Assembly (NCBI GenBank): GCA_027627225.1
Contig: CM051025.1
Location: 53,462,681 to 53,526,680, forward strand
Direction of reading: 5' to 3'
DNA: 64,000 bases
Source: Congeria kusceri
Taxonomy: Eukaryota > Mollusca > Bivalvia > Myida > Dreissenidae
Shown here: one piece after another, positions 12,315-23,308 of the stretch
Layout of the letters: every line of letters begins with the position of its first letter
How positions within the stretch are numbered: the first letter of the stretch is position 1
Notes under the pieces: generated by a model
Database searches by the model: none
What the model saw: only the letters and a program-made list of their open reading frames with translations
Told to the model about the DNA's origin: nothing
Made by a program: the position numbers and the translations under genes

Positions 12315-12483
12315 AAAGGGCAACACAACAGCCTGCACGTCATGCGAGGCGGAAAACAACTTCCAATGGGTGCTAGTGTATGATCCACGTGTCAACACCC
12401 AGCCCCCAGTATCGTTCGTGCCTGTGAAATTCCCGCACTTCTGTCGGTGCTACAACTGGTCCAGCAACAGAGTAGGAAAATAA
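12315..12483 (+). CDS. Spaetzle-like cystine-knot module, second half and stop (gene A)
   Basis: The terminal exon reads 56 codons to TAA at 12481-12483 after completing a Gly codon from the previous exon. It has ACTSC, then a strand with LVYDP, then VPVKFPHFCRCYNW and a short tail. A Leu-x-x-x-Asp-Pro strand followed by hydrophobic-Pro-x-x-Cys-x-Cys is the C-terminal end of Spaetzle-type knots. With the Cys-Cys pair and GIC of the earlier exons this gives seven cysteines, the same number as in the mature Drosophila Spaetzle domain (from general knowledge). The exact disulphide pattern cannot be judged here. Confidence 0.75.
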
Positions 12484-14752
12484 GCCATCCGTCGATAGTA
12501 TCGAGCAAAACATGTATTTCCAAAACATGCTTTTTTGTATAGGCAGACGCATGTAATATTTAACCAAATACAACTTGAATAAGCTATAGTGACAATTTAT
12601 GCGTGTGGTTTGTTTTAATATTACGGTACTGACAGGTAGATATATAATTACATAATGAGCTTATATGCTCCACCAGATAAACTTCCAATATGAAAATCAA
12701 ATCACATGTTTTTTGTTTGCCTATGCATCGACAAGTTTGACTGTATTTCTATTGAACTACGTACATGTTTGTCTGACTAATCGAAGAACCGGTATGTTGC
12801 AATGTTGTGCTAGCACATGGCTAGGTTTCAGTAAATTCATGGACACTACCATTGTATTTCAAATCAACACTTTCGTTACTTATGGTGTCTTGCAAGCCAT
12901 ACATGTATCAAGAATACAACTTAAACATTGCGTGTATAGTCGGTTTAAATTTTGTTGATAATGAGGGAATCAACCATGTATTGTAAATACCCCCTATATA
13001 TTCCCCCAATCATGGTTATATGTTAACAAACACGCTGTAATCGTCTGCAATTTACCTGTATCGATTAGTCCATGTTTATAACGGTTCTCACTTGCATTTT
13101 TACGGACTGTATGGTAGATTTATTAGAGACTGTGCATAATCAAAATATCAAACTATAAGCATATCCCAATTGAATGCATTCATTTGAGCCACTGCGTAAT
13201 TGCAATTGAATAATTCATGCTTTTGAGAGAGACGCATTGTAAGAAATAGTATTATTGTTGTTGGGTAAGTGCAGCAGGATCGGAATCAAAACACCGATAT
13301 ATATTTATAGTACATTTATTTTAATTAATCGTATTGTTATTCTGGTTATAAACAGTGGATGTGAAGTGCATATAAAAAGAAAAATTGAAATAATTATAAC
13401 ATAGTGTTTGAAAGGCAATTCATACAAGAGTGTTAAAGTGTTTAAGATGTTTATAACATAATAATGGGGCTACCAAATTAATACTATATTATTATATGTA
13501 CATTATTGCATATAATTAACAACAATCATATAACAAACAATTATTGTATAAAATCAAATAACTTATTATGTTTTGATTATTGTAATAGTGTATTAATTCT
13601 AATATTTAAAATTATAAACAAAAACAACAACAACAACATAATACTGAAACAGTTGAGTTAATGGTATAAAAGTAAAAGTGAATATTTCTTTCTTAAGTGA
13701 TTAACATTGGCAGCGTAATGACCTATAGTGCTAGATTAGTTACTATCATTGGATGCACATGATTTAAATAGGATTTGTTTGTATCTGTATCCATCAATAT
13801 TTGGTTTTCCTTAGCATCACATGTAGAACGTAGTATTAATTGCACAATATAGTAACTATATCATTATTAAACCTACAAACTATTATACGATCTTGAGTTA
13901 CGTATTCATTCAAATGAACAGCTAATGTTTATTGTACGAATGTAGCTTTACTTTAATGACTTTGTAAACGAATGCATGTAGACATGTGTTCATTTTTAAT
14001 ACTAAATAAAGTGCGAATACTTTGAAAAATACCCAAAGCTTTCTGATGTTTAAATAGTGCATGTTGCCATCCAGCACACAATAGGAGAACAACGTAAAAG
14101 CCGCGTGTCTGTGTATGATAAAAGTATTTGTAGAATGCAATCACGTGTGATTTTTTTCAAGTGCATTATAAGTACACGGCATGTCACGAAATTGTTATAG
14201 TTTGTTGATTTCACAGAGTAGTGTCATCGCTGTCTTTTATCTTCAATTCAATTTTCTTGTCTGTGCATATCTCTGGAAATTAAATATAACGCATATGAAC
14301 GCCATTTTACATACATGTAGCTATATGTATCCGTGCTTACGTTTATTTTTGCACATTAATAGACATTTCCATCTTGGTTCCGTATCACCCATTGATGGGG
14401 TGTATTTTACATTTGTTGCTTTTGCATGTGCACGATAAGTGAAGTCTCAACTAGGTTGATGGTTAACCAGATGGTAGGAATAAACAATGATTGGATAATT
14501 CACTCAGCCGTTTATACTGAAAGTGGTATTTGAGGGCATTCAAAATACATATCAAGAAATAATCTAAGGTCAATTTAAGAAATATTCATATACAATTATT
14601 TTGTTTAGCAATTTCAAGCAATGTGCTGATTAACACTTCGTATTAACCCGGAGTGAATATGGTCTTCATGTGCTCTTTAGACTTTATATGCCACATTATG
14701 TGCAAGTAGAATTATGTCAAAGAACGGATTTTGTGACAAGTGAACTTTCCTT
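12484..14752. other. Intergenic gap between convergent genes
   Basis: 2.3 kb between the stop codons of gene A and gene B. It should contain both 3' UTRs. An AATAAA on the minus strand at 14347-14342, about 400 bases past the gene B stop, is a candidate polyadenylation signal. I see no gene or repeat. Confidence 0.6.
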
Positions 14753-14833
14753 TCACCCCAGTCGCGCCATGGACATACCGTTTCCATCGTTGCGTTCCAT
14801 ACATTCAACGGCCTTGCTGGAATCGTCATTCGT
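14753..14833 (-). CDS. aGPCR last exon: C-terminal tail and stop
   Basis: Acceptor ttttcag, then 26 codons and TGA. Encodes an acidic and polar tail with no domain. Phase 0 fits the previous exon (15066-15173). Confidence 0.7.
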   Translation of the reverse strand, partial: TNDDSSKAVECMERNDGNGMSMARLG

Positions 14834-15065
14834 CTGAAAATATATGCATATCATCTAAACATTAACAACCTTCTGAATTTATATGACGCTCAGTGAAGAT
14901 ATATGATAGTAATAAACGCATATTTTTTAAATAAAAAAACAAAACACTTAGCATGTCTCACGTAAGTGATAAGTATGTAGACACTATTAGAAGTACATTA
15001 CAACAAAACAAACAAATAAAACATTCTAAACAGTTATGTACTTTGTAACATGTAAATTTACATAC

Positions 15066-15173
15066 AAGGTCAACCGACTGGGTTCTGGGCGCCCTTGTCA
15101 CAGATGACGAACTATTAGTTGACAAAAAGGAGGAGCTGTGTTTCTGCTTCCGCCTTTTGAGTGCCATTCGAAC
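15066..15173 (-). CDS. aGPCR cytoplasmic tail exon
   Basis: 36 codons, phase 0-0. Starts VRMALKRRKQK, the basic segment that follows TM7 in adhesion GPCRs, then a Ser-rich stretch that could be phosphorylated. Confidence 0.85.
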
Positions 15174-15370
15174 CTTCGGAAAAGTATATAATACGTCAAT
15201 GAACAGTGAATATCACTCGCACTTTTAAAATAAAGACAATTTAGCTTTGACCACTTTAAGGTCATGTATCATCCTGAAATATTTTAAACGTCACAGTGAA
15301 CTTTTATTTCAAGTTGACAGCAATGTAGTAATAAACTTTAAATAAAACTGCAAGAATCAAACAAACTCAC

Positions 15371-15412
15371 CTGGTTGTTCAGCAAGCAATGAAAAATGAA
15401 TATCATCAAACC
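15371..15412 (-). CDS. aGPCR TM7 end exon
   Basis: A 42-nt micro-exon encoding GLMIFIFHCLLNNQ, a near-consensus adhesion-class TM7 end (GLFIFIFHCLLN). Acceptor gttacag, donor gtgagt. Confidence 0.93.
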
Positions 15413-15436
15413 CTGTAACAAGAATGTTAGTTATAT

Positions 15437-15522
15437 AATATAATAATAATAATAATAATAATTATAATAATAGTACTACTTATAATTATTTTATTATCAT
15501 TATTATTAGTAGTAGTTGTAGC

Positions 15523-15571
<49 letters not shown>

Positions 15572-15575
15572 ATAG
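15437..15575. repeat. Compound trinucleotide microsatellite
   Basis: An (AAT)n run at 15437-15470 and a (GTA)n run at about 15506-15575, in the intron before the TM7 exon. Confidence 0.95.
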
Positions 15576-15681
15576 AAGCAGTAATAGCAATTATAGGCGT
15601 TGAAGTTGTAGTTGTTGTTGCTGTCAGTTGTAGCAGTATTTACATCGGTTTAAGCAATAATAGCTACTTCAGTACAAGTAC

Positions 15682-15808
15682 CTGCAAGCTGTTGCACACT
15701 GCAAACACATACTGCACCCAGGCCATGCTTTCATTCATATACAGAAGACCAACCACCCACGTGCAACCCATCAGCGGAAGTAGCACGCACAGGCACCGGA
15801 CACCAGCT
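15682..15808 (-). CDS. aGPCR TM6-ECL3-TM7 exon
   Basis: Encodes CVLLPLMGCTWVVGLLY (TM6; LLPLLGxTWxxG is class-defining) and a second helix leading into TM7. Acceptor attgcag; the first base completes a Gln codon from exon 16323-16408. Confidence 0.93.
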
Positions 15809-16322
15809 CTGCAATGTCCGGTTTAACACAAAAAATGTCATGAACAAACACAAATGCAGAAACATACAAAACCGACCAGACTCGTACAATATGATACAAG
15901 TTGGGCGATAATTGCACAAAGTGCACTCACGCAGTCTTCTGTATATTCAGTGTTTCAATAATTTAAGTTTTACATTTACAGATTAAGCGTGATAACGCTC
16001 ATTCGTACGATCATATTGTACATATTGGTTTAAAAATGTGTCGAATGGAATCCTGTTTTGGAACTGTTTTAATCTAGATACTCTCTGTTGGGTTCCATAG
16101 TCATATATGTATATCTCGCAACATTATTCAGTATTGATGATTAGATATATGTTTTAATAATTAATATAAAATAATAAGGGTGGTAATATAAACCCAACAG
16201 CTGGCAAACTACACAACGGGTGCGAGTAAACGGAAAGATGCTTGATACCGACACTCGTCGTTGATATTACATTACTAGTAACAGTATGGTGAATAGACTC
16301 GAGAGTATATATTGCAACATAC

Positions 16323-16408
16323 TGTGTCTTTCGTTTCCTAGACATTTCGGACATTGTTTTTGCGCGAAACAATGATCTCATCACCAGTACCAAGATTACG
16401 AAATTCAC
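16323..16408 (-). CDS. aGPCR TM5 and intracellular loop 3 exon
   Basis: Encodes VNFVILVLVMRSL (TM5) and a basic loop ending RKRKTQ, the usual position for G-protein contact. Phase 0 in, 2 out. Confidence 0.92.
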
Positions 16409-16542
16409 CTGAAAATGCAGTTTTACAATGAATAACATAATTATAACAAAAATTGATTTTAAGATAAATACAGATTCGTATTCCAGTTTTAATCATTTTT
16501 CGGACGATTGTGAACGTAATAAACAAAGCACGAAGTTGTTAC

Positions 16543-16609
16543 TATAATTATAAGGGCAGCAGGTCCAACAAAGGCCCATATGAGACCACCGTCTAAGGAC
16601 AACCAGCAA
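16543..16609 (-). CDS. aGPCR extracellular loop 2 to TM5 exon
   Basis: Encodes CWLSLDGGLIWAFVGPA followed by LIII; CWLS...IWAFxGP is the hallmark ECL2/TM5 motif. The donor (gtaaca) after ATA is fixed by the next exon starting VNF. Confidence 0.93.
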
Positions 16610-16934
16610 CTGAAACAAAACATAAATTTACTTGAATCCTGGTCAACTATTAATTAAATAATTATTATTTGATTCATTGATTGGATAATTTTATGGCAAT
16701 AACATAAATAATATTATGCAATATGTAATAAATCGAATTTTACAAATGTCATATTTGTGTCTCATAAAAAATATAATTATTCAGAGAAAAAATGAAGAAG
16801 GTATCAAACTCGTCTGTTTTATAAACACATCTTCAAAATATTGAAGTTCATGAGCTTTCCATTCGTAGTATTGTAAAACGATAGCCATCTGCAGGAAAGG
16901 TTTATATTGGGAAGCGGATTGCGAGAAAACTTAC

Positions 16935-17004
16935 AATTGTTTATTGCCATATCCTTCCATTTTTGTGACTCCCATTGATATGCCAACAATAACCGCTGGC
17001 AAAC
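16935..17004 (-). CDS. aGPCR TM4 exon
   Basis: Encodes LPAVIVGISMGV and a short loop that leads to the conserved CWLS. The G from the previous exon completes the Gly of WGLP. Confidence 0.9.
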
Positions 17005-17403
17005 CTGAAGTACAACAATCACGAGTAATTCACAAGAATTGTGAAAACCATTATACTTTTTATTTTAATTATACAAACTGTTCGGGCACACATATAAAAG
17101 AAAATATGAAATAATTTAGTAAATGAAGATATAACAATATCTTAAAATCAAACATACAACAAACAGTGCGTACACATCTTACCACTGCTGTATTAAAATA
17201 CTACTTGTTTAGCGGACCGAAAACATCGTGGATCGTCATCAACATTTTCAATTGCATTTTTTAAACTTATGCTTCTGTGTAGCAGTTATCAATGGATTAA
17301 ATTCTCATTTGTTACTCCTTTTTACATACATCTCAAATATAAACGTCACGATAGGTTCGGTGGCATATTATTATGATATTTGTAATAAAAAAACTTAACT
17401 CAC

Positions 17404-17554
17404 CCCATGCTAAAGGAAGCATCCATTTTAATCTGGACTTAGTGACAAAGACATACAGAACTGTGATTGCAATCTCGATCCCCTCGGTCAGCATCAGAAA
17501 GAACACCACCAGGTATATGTATTGCAATAAAGCCGCTATTGCTGTACACACAAG
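17404..17554 (-). CDS. aGPCR TM3 and intracellular loop 2 exon
   Basis: Encodes LVCTAIAALLQYIYLVVFF then MLTEGIEI and LPLAWG. VCTAIAALLHYFFLxxFxWMLxEG is the class consensus for TM3; here Trp is Leu and His is Gln. Confidence 0.92.
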
Positions 17555-17712
17555 CTGTAACAATCATTTAAGCATTCACGTTTAGTAACAAGCTAATTTA
17601 CCAATATGATTGTGTCTTGAGTTTCTTTGAAAGTGTCATAAAAGTATTAAATTTGACATCCGTTTACTTAAGTTTGCAACATACGTATATACTTCGCAAG
17701 TGAGCGTCTTAT

Positions 17713-17780
17713 TTAGACAGTCTCGAGACAGTTTCTTAGAGCTAGTTCATTGAACCAGTACTTTATGTACTTAATAAAAC
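17713..17780. repeat. Fragment of a SINE-like body
   Basis: ctcgag..agtttc..gaaccagtactt matches the segment at 20583-20622 beside a tRNA-like head. Probably a decayed SINE fragment. Confidence 0.4.
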
Positions 17781-17891
17781 AAGAAAGATAATCAGACGTT
17801 CGATTGAGACTAAGATTGTTCGGTTGCATGACGGACAGGATATCGATCTAATAAATCTGGAATACATAGTTCATTGGAATATAGAACATAC

Positions 17892-17994
17892 CTTATTATC
17901 TGTACGATCCACCCCTCCAATAAATAGAGCATAAGAGAGGATCAGCGCAAACGACAGATTCAACAAAATAATCAGCCGATCTGATTTCATATAC
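17892..17994 (-). CDS. aGPCR TM2 exon
   Basis: Encodes YMKSDRLIILLNLSFALIL and FIGGVDRTDNK, matching the class pattern (nLxlslllayllFlxGidrt). Acceptor gttgtag, donor gtatgt. Confidence 0.92.
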
Positions 17995-18195
17995 CTACAA
18001 CATAATGACAAGTGATTTGAATTTGCAGAAATTTGAAACTTGATTGAACGGACATAAGAGCTAATTTACACTTAACAACATGATAGAATACACGTCGTGA
18101 ACGATAGTCGGTTATCGTGAAGTGTTAACAGTATTTTGCAAATTGCCAATTTAGCAGGTTACTGTTCTTCAATTGATAATTGGTGCAAATCAAAC

Positions 18196-18299
18196 CTCCA
18201 TAAAGCTGTGTGAACCAAGACCGTTATGATCAGGCCAAGCAAGGATACACAGCAGCCAATTAAGGAGATAATATCCACTGCAAATGTGTCGACATTTTC
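18196..18299 (-). CDS. aGPCR TM1 exon
   Basis: Encodes ENVDTFAVDIISLIGCCVSL and the rest of TM1, ending in the basic TM1/TM2 loop. It begins in phase 0 directly after the GPS exon ending PWIE. Confidence 0.92.
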
Positions 18300-18395
18300 C
18301 TGGAATATAAAATCAATTATAGTCGTTAAAACAAGCAATCAATTACAAGTACAATTGTTCAAACAAAGATTAAAACTGTTTACTACCACACACAG

Positions 18396-18945
18396 AGTAT
18401 TGAACGCATATAGTACGACCCTGGCACTCATTAATCTCCAGTAGCGGTATTGAACGCATATAGTACGAACCTGGCACTCATTAATCTGCAGTAGCGGTAT
18501 TGAACGCATATAGTACGATCCTGGCACTCATTAATCTCCAGTAGCGGTATTGAACGCATATAGTACGATCGTGGCACTCATTAATCTCCAGTAGCGGTAT
18601 TGAACGCATATAGTACGACCCTGGCACTCATTAATCTCCAGTAGCGGTATTGAACGCATATAGTACGACCCTGGCACTCATTAATCTCCAGTAGCGGTAT
18701 TGAACGCATATAGTACGACCCTGGCACGCATTAATCTCCAGCAGCGGTATTGAACGCATATAGTACGACCCTGGCACTCATTAATCTCCAGTAGCGGTAT
18801 TGAACGCATATAGTACGACCCTGGTACTGATTAATCTCCAGTAGCGGTATTGAACGCATATAGTACGACCCTGGCACTCATTAATCTCCAGTAGCGGTAT
18901 TGAACGCATATAGTACGACCCTGGCACTCATTAATCTCCAGTAGC
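18396..18945. repeat. 50-bp minisatellite, 11 copies
   Basis: Eleven direct 50-bp copies (tattgaacgcatatagtacg core) with few substitutions, 97 bp upstream of the TM1 exon within its intron. No variable spacers. Confidence 0.97.
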
Positions 18946-19594
18946 GCTTGACTGTTCTATTTATATCGGTTTAACGTTTATTTAGCGTCTTAAGCACGGA
19001 GTTCATAGTCACATAACATAGTCACCCACAAACAAACGTCAAGAACAATAGCGCGGTATATTGTGTTTTAGACTGTTACTTGCAATGACTGTGGTTCGAA
19101 TCCTGCAAAAAATAGTTCTTTTTGTATCATTTTCTTTTACATTTACATTACGTATCCTCATGACATTTTTCTTTATTTTGTCTTTTGTTTTCCCCTGTTT
19201 TTCATTTGTTTTAATTTTAATTAGTTAATACACTTTATCTAGATACAAATACAATCACACAGATTTTGTTTCGCTAGCAGTATCGGTACAGCTGTCTTCA
19301 GTGTCAGAATCGAGGTTGATCGTAAGATTCCGTATCATGACATTAGCAAAAATGATCAGCCTCCTTCATTGACTTAAATAGAACTTCATGGAGTGTCTGT
19401 TCTTGGAATCGGACCCAAACCATCACGCTTACAAACCGTTCGGACTTACCACTGCACCACAGTATCAACTGTAAAGGTATAAGATATTAATCATATTCGT
19501 GTCTATGTCTCTTATCTAGGTTAATAGCTTAAAATTTATTTACACAAATAAACGGAATATTCATGAGTGACAGGTCAATAAAATTGCACAGTGC

Positions 19595-19782
19595 CTGGTG
19601 CTTTTGTCCTTGCACTACGGACTTCGTCAGCAGAATTGTCCAATGATGGGGACCGTTAACATCGCTAATTTGCGTGATCAATGTTAACGAACGGTCCCAG
19701 TTAGCCAATTAGCGATGTTAGTGATCCCAAGCATTAGACCATTCTGCAGATGTAGTCCGTAGCTCACGGACGAAAGTTCCAG
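19595..19782. repeat. Foldback (imperfect inverted repeat), MITE-like
   Basis: The left arm (ctggtgcttttgtcc..cactacggact..gcagaat..aacatcgctaatt) is repeated in inverted form on the right with mismatches, arms about 85 bp. It could form a long hairpin. Confidence 0.7.
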
Positions 19783-20035
19783 ATATACTTTCAACACTTC
19801 GTGTGTGATAGTAAACAGTTTCATCTTTATTTGGATTATTATGGAAACTACACAGAAAAACTTCCATCGGAAAGTAACAAGTTCTTGAAATTAATGTTTA
19901 CGGCATGCAAAATATGGGTTGTTATGAACACTTAAAACAACCATTAACATCAAATAATTTAAGTACCCGTTCTTTTTCAGCGTGTTAACACATTAAATAA
20001 TACGTCTTTCTTTATGTTTGTAAAAGACAGCGTAC

Positions 20036-20147
20036 CTCTATCCATGGACTCATAAGAATGGCAAAGTTAGTCAGGTGGTTGCACGTACAGGTGGATGAAT
20101 AAGGTGTCGAACTGGTAAGCATGCAACCAAATGTGTCCCAGGCAGAT
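20036..20147 (-). CDS. aGPCR GPS exon with cleavage site
   Basis: Encodes SAWDTFGCMLTSS then CTCNHLTNFAILMSPWIE. The GPS self-cleavage site His-Leu/Thr is intact, and the following TNFAILM fits the tethered-agonist (Stachel) segment. Cleavage and tethered activation are known for the class; here they are inferred from the motif. Confidence 0.94.
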
Positions 20148-20436
20148 CTACATGCAGCAATAAAATGGTATGTCACAGCAATGTATAAGGGTTTACCTTT
20201 TTCGTTTAATATATAGTTGATGTTGAAAAATATAACACATAATATGTGGTATATTTTTCAGCATATTATATTCAACGCGATAAAGTGTACATTATTATAT
20301 AACTAGAGTTAAATCGACAGTTTTACTATTGACTTTCCAACAGCAAAAAAAGGAAGTAGAACTAGTTTGGTTGTGTTTTCCTTAAAAGAATTTCATTGTT
20401 CAGTAAGAGATTACGATTATAAACATCATTGCGTAC

Positions 20437-20480
20437 CTGGTATTATTCCAGAAATTACAGCTTGGTTGTCCTGAAGTGTT
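20437..20480 (-). CDS. aGPCR GPS first-cysteine micro-exon
   Basis: A 44-nt exon encoding NTSGQPSCNFWNNT, the C-x-F/Y-W start of the GPS motif. Phase 0 in, 2 out; it supplies the first GPS Cys that the next exon lacks. Confidence 0.88.
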
Positions 20481-20574
20481 CTGAAATTAGTATTTAGTAT
20501 TTTCTCTAGGGTCCAAGCATTTTAGTTTAAACCTATATATTTTAGTTCGTTTGTACCGAAAGCCTAAGCTTATA

Positions 20575-20725
20575 TATAGACAATCTCGAGTCCGTTTCAT
20601 GGGAAGAACCAGTACTTGGTGTCTTTGGGGGTGATCTTAAGAACGCTCCCACAGTGGGGATTGAACCCTGGACCTCCCGATCGCTAGGCGGACACCATAT
20701 CCACTACGCCACTGCGTCCAAGCAT
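20575..20725 (-). mobile_element. tRNA-derived SINE
   Basis: On the minus strand a tRNA-like head shows an A box (GTGGCGTAGTGGATATGG) and a B box (GGGTTCAATCCC), followed by a body with gaaccagtactt. It lies in the intron upstream of the GPS micro-exon. The body also appears as a fragment at 17713. Confidence 0.7.
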
Positions 20726-20844
20726 TTCAATGTTGTAAGTTTCTAAAATATCTCCATTACAAATTATTCGTTCATACAAAACGTATACAATCTTATCAAC
20801 GATATATCAAACGAAGTAAATACTCTACTTGCAAACACTTGTAC

Positions 20845-20947
20845 CTGAAAATATCCTAGTGTCAAAGTTATAATGAACTCTGGATTGTCCTTCCAATTGT
20901 CCATTGTAACTGCAACCAATTCCGAGGAAATTGATGATTTTGCATCG
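20845..20947 (-). CDS. aGPCR GAIN domain exon
   Basis: Encodes DAKSSISSELVAVTM and a strand ending PEFIITLTLGYFQ, typical of the GAIN subdomain B strands before the GPS. Confidence 0.88.
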
Positions 20948-21097
20948 CTGTAACAGATTATGAACTTACTCAAAATAATATTTATGTCATGAATGTATTG
21001 TTGATGCACTGGTTTGGTCAAAAAGGTATTGCATAAATTTTCTCATTTATCTGAGGGAAGAATGGTCGTAAGCTACATTTTCAAGTTAGTATTTTAC

Positions 21098-21173
21098 CTA
21101 TCGTTTCCGATTGTGTTGGATGACAAAATTCCAGAAAGGTTCTTGTACACGACTGTAGAAAACGTAGACGATT
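21098..21173 (-). CDS. aGPCR GAIN domain exon
   Basis: Encodes SSTFSTVVYKNLSGILSS plus NTIGND; TVVYKNLSGIL matches GAIN consensus. Phase 1 in, 2 out. Confidence 0.85.
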
Positions 21174-21381
21174 CTGCAAAAAACAAGTTTCATTAAATAT
21201 TAAGTTTGCACATGAATTTGTTTCATTCAAATATACTTGTTTATCTGTATATGTATTTGTTCGGTGTGTTTTGCGTCGCCTCTTTATAATTTAAAGACAC
21301 CTCATATTTTCAGCAACACAAAACACCCTTTTAGTAAATTGTGTTTACAAATCAACTATTAGTTCGAAATTGCCTCCTTAC

Positions 21382-21492
21382 GTTTAAGTGATGCCTTAGG
21401 TAATAGGATCGAACTCTTAATATCTTCGTGTTCGCTTTCTGGAGGGAACCGAATGTCTGAGGCATTGTTTTCCAGACGTCTCACGTGCAGAA
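21382..21492 (-). CDS. aGPCR GAIN domain exon
   Basis: Encodes LHVRRLENNASDIRFPPE and SSILLPKASLK; this pair of strands (nv....dIxFP...., ssIxLP) is found in GAIN-B. Acceptor gtttcag, donor gtaagg. Confidence 0.85.
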
Positions 21493-21529
21493 CTGAAACA
21501 ATAAACACAGCTAGTACCAGCTGATAATG

Positions 21530-21801
21530 CCTGGGCCCGTATTCATCCAACCCATTCTTAGGCTTAAGACGTAAGAATAAAGACTATTCTTGAAATTCTT
21601 TTATTCAAAAAACGTTGTTAATTTGAATTTTGCTTGGTATTCACAAATGCTAATTGCAACATTTTAAATTTAGAAAGTTTTATTAATGATATAAATGGCA
21701 TTGATACCCAGATTATATGCATACGAATAATTATTTTTCTTGAATTCAAGTCTATTGTTAATTCTTAAGTGGAAGAATAGGTTGGTGAATACAGGCCCAG
21801 G
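21530..21801. mobile_element. MITE-like element
   Basis: About 272 bp with terminal inverted repeats (cctgggcccgtattcatc and its diverged inverse gaatacaggcccagg). It lies 38 bp upstream of a GAIN exon acceptor. Family not identified. Confidence 0.65.
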
Positions 21802-22109
21802 GCTCATACAAGTAAATAAATTTTCTATTAAAATATTATTGGTTATGTTTTATTTCTACACAAAGGTATACTGCTTTGTTCCTTATATTATTTTGCACTG
21901 TTGTTAAGGACATGTCCTCAATCGATATATAAACTAACATATTTAATTCGATCATAATTTCATTTTACACATTAAGTATATACACCAGCCTATATACTCA
22001 ATTTAAGACACGTTGGTTACGAGAATCAAAATAATTTGATAGAAAAAAACAACAGTTCCACCATGTATTGAGGGTACAATAATTACTTATGGAACAACAG
22101 TAGATATAC

Positions 22110-22236
22110 CAATATTAGCAGTCTTGATAGTTTTTGATGTATCGTTGGATGTGTTCATTGACTTCGATATCAATCCAATGTAGCGATCTACTACTTGTAG
22201 CACTTCCGTCGCGCCTGCGTTCTCGTTTTCATTCTC
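22110..22236 (-). CDS. aGPCR GAIN domain exon
   Basis: 42 codons plus one base, starting ENENENAGATEVLQ and containing an amphipathic helix (VVDRYIGLISKSMN). Helical GAIN subdomain A. Confidence 0.8.
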
Positions 22237-22552
22237 CTTTATTAAATTAAAAATAAGTAATATCGCCTAATTCTATTTTGCATCACGTTTATTGCATAAC
22301 TCGGTAATACATCATGTTTATACGGTTATCAATGCAATTACATATCCACGCCTTAAGTACATAAATAACTCATATTTACTAGACGTTTTATACATTTTTT
22401 CAAGTGATTGATTTTTGTTATGTGTTGGTTTTCATTTGTAAAATAAATGAAAAATACAACTTCTTGATAAACTAGCACTCAATTTTATATCATGTAAAAT
22501 TGTTTGCCAAAAAGCTTTTTTTTTCCCATTTTACACGGCTTATTATAAATAC

Positions 22553-22636
22553 CTTTTCGTCATTGTTTTCCTCTATGGTCTTCCATGACTCCGTATTGCG
22601 CGTATCTAGTAGATTACTAGTTGTGTCGAGGAATTT
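22553..22636 (-). CDS. aGPCR GAIN domain exon
   Basis: 28 codons, phase 0-0, from KFLDTTSNLL to ENNDEK; a short helix pair. Chosen by open frame and matching phase on both sides. Confidence 0.75.
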
Positions 22637-23089
22637 CTAGTTAAAAGTATATTTATAAACTTAAGTTTTAAATGCGGAACGCCGTTCGCTTTTAGGAATA
22701 TTCCAGTACTCCAATATTATTAATTTAAACATCCGTCATGTGTTTCCGACTGCTAATAGTATAACTACATACAATACATTTATTCTCATATACACTGTGC
22801 CTGTCAGATTATGTCTGAACATGTTGTACTTTTTCCCATTCAGATTAGCCAGCGTTATAATAAACATACTTTTGTCTAAACCGCCATCCCGTTGTAAAAA
22901 TGCAATCATGTATTTTGTAATTGTATATTATGTGTGTTGAAATAAAATTATTCAATATAAAATACTATTAAATTGGACAATTTAATGATAATGAAATAGA
23001 ATCTCTTTGCGAAACCATTAACGATTGTATAACATAAATTCTGTGCAAGAACATGTGAATTCAGGTAGGACCCTACAATAAAAAAATAC

Positions 23090-23308
23090 CTGTACTTGGT
23101 CTGTGGTTACTTGATTGATTTGTTCGCTAGCTGTAACAATTGTGCTTAGAATATCTGTGATCTTCTGTAGTTCACCACTACTTGTCGGTGTGTTTCCGTC
23201 GTTTTCATTTCCAGATTCTGAATTTGTCGTTACGTTAGTGACAGCCGAAAGTTGATCGAGACTTTCAGATAAACTTTCTTCCGTGGGATTAGATTTAATG
23301 GCCTCAAC
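23090..23308 (-). CDS. aGPCR GAIN N-terminal helical exon
   Basis: 73 codons, phase 0-0, starting VEAIKSNPTEESL, with an Asn/Ser/Gly-rich loop and a helix ELQKITDILSTIVTASEQI. Connects HormR to GAIN. Confidence 0.8.

Larger units (their letters stand above)
1..12483 (+). other. Gene A: AA15 LPMO with C-terminal Spaetzle-like domain (partial, 4 exons)
   Basis: Gene-level entry. Visible exons are 1-322, 2598-3591, 10919-11026 and 12315-12483. All junctions have GT donors and AG acceptors and the phases agree (1, 2, 2), giving one frame to a TAA stop. The N-terminal part, including the mature N-terminal copper-binding His expected for an LPMO, lies before base 1. Domain order seen: AA15 monooxygenase region, low-complexity linker with dibasic sites, cysteine-rich C-terminal module. 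AA15 enzymes are secreted copper enzymes acting on chitin or cellulose; the C-terminal module suggests a secreted, processed precursor. The fusion is inferred from continuous phase only; two genes wrongly joined remain possible, although exon 2 itself spans from the LPMO core to the first conserved cysteines of the C-terminal module. Confidence 0.75.

Noticed and set aside
12160..12483. A 107-codon plus-strand gene starting at 12160
   Set aside because: Only the part from 12315 is coding; the upstream half is intron with an acceptor at 12314.
18396..18945. 50-bp repeats as CRISPR
   Set aside because: There are no spacers and the units are contiguous; a minisatellite.
20764..21021. A single-exon 85-codon minus-strand gene
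   Set aside because: Only 20845-20947 is an exon (GAIN); the rest is intron read through splice sites.
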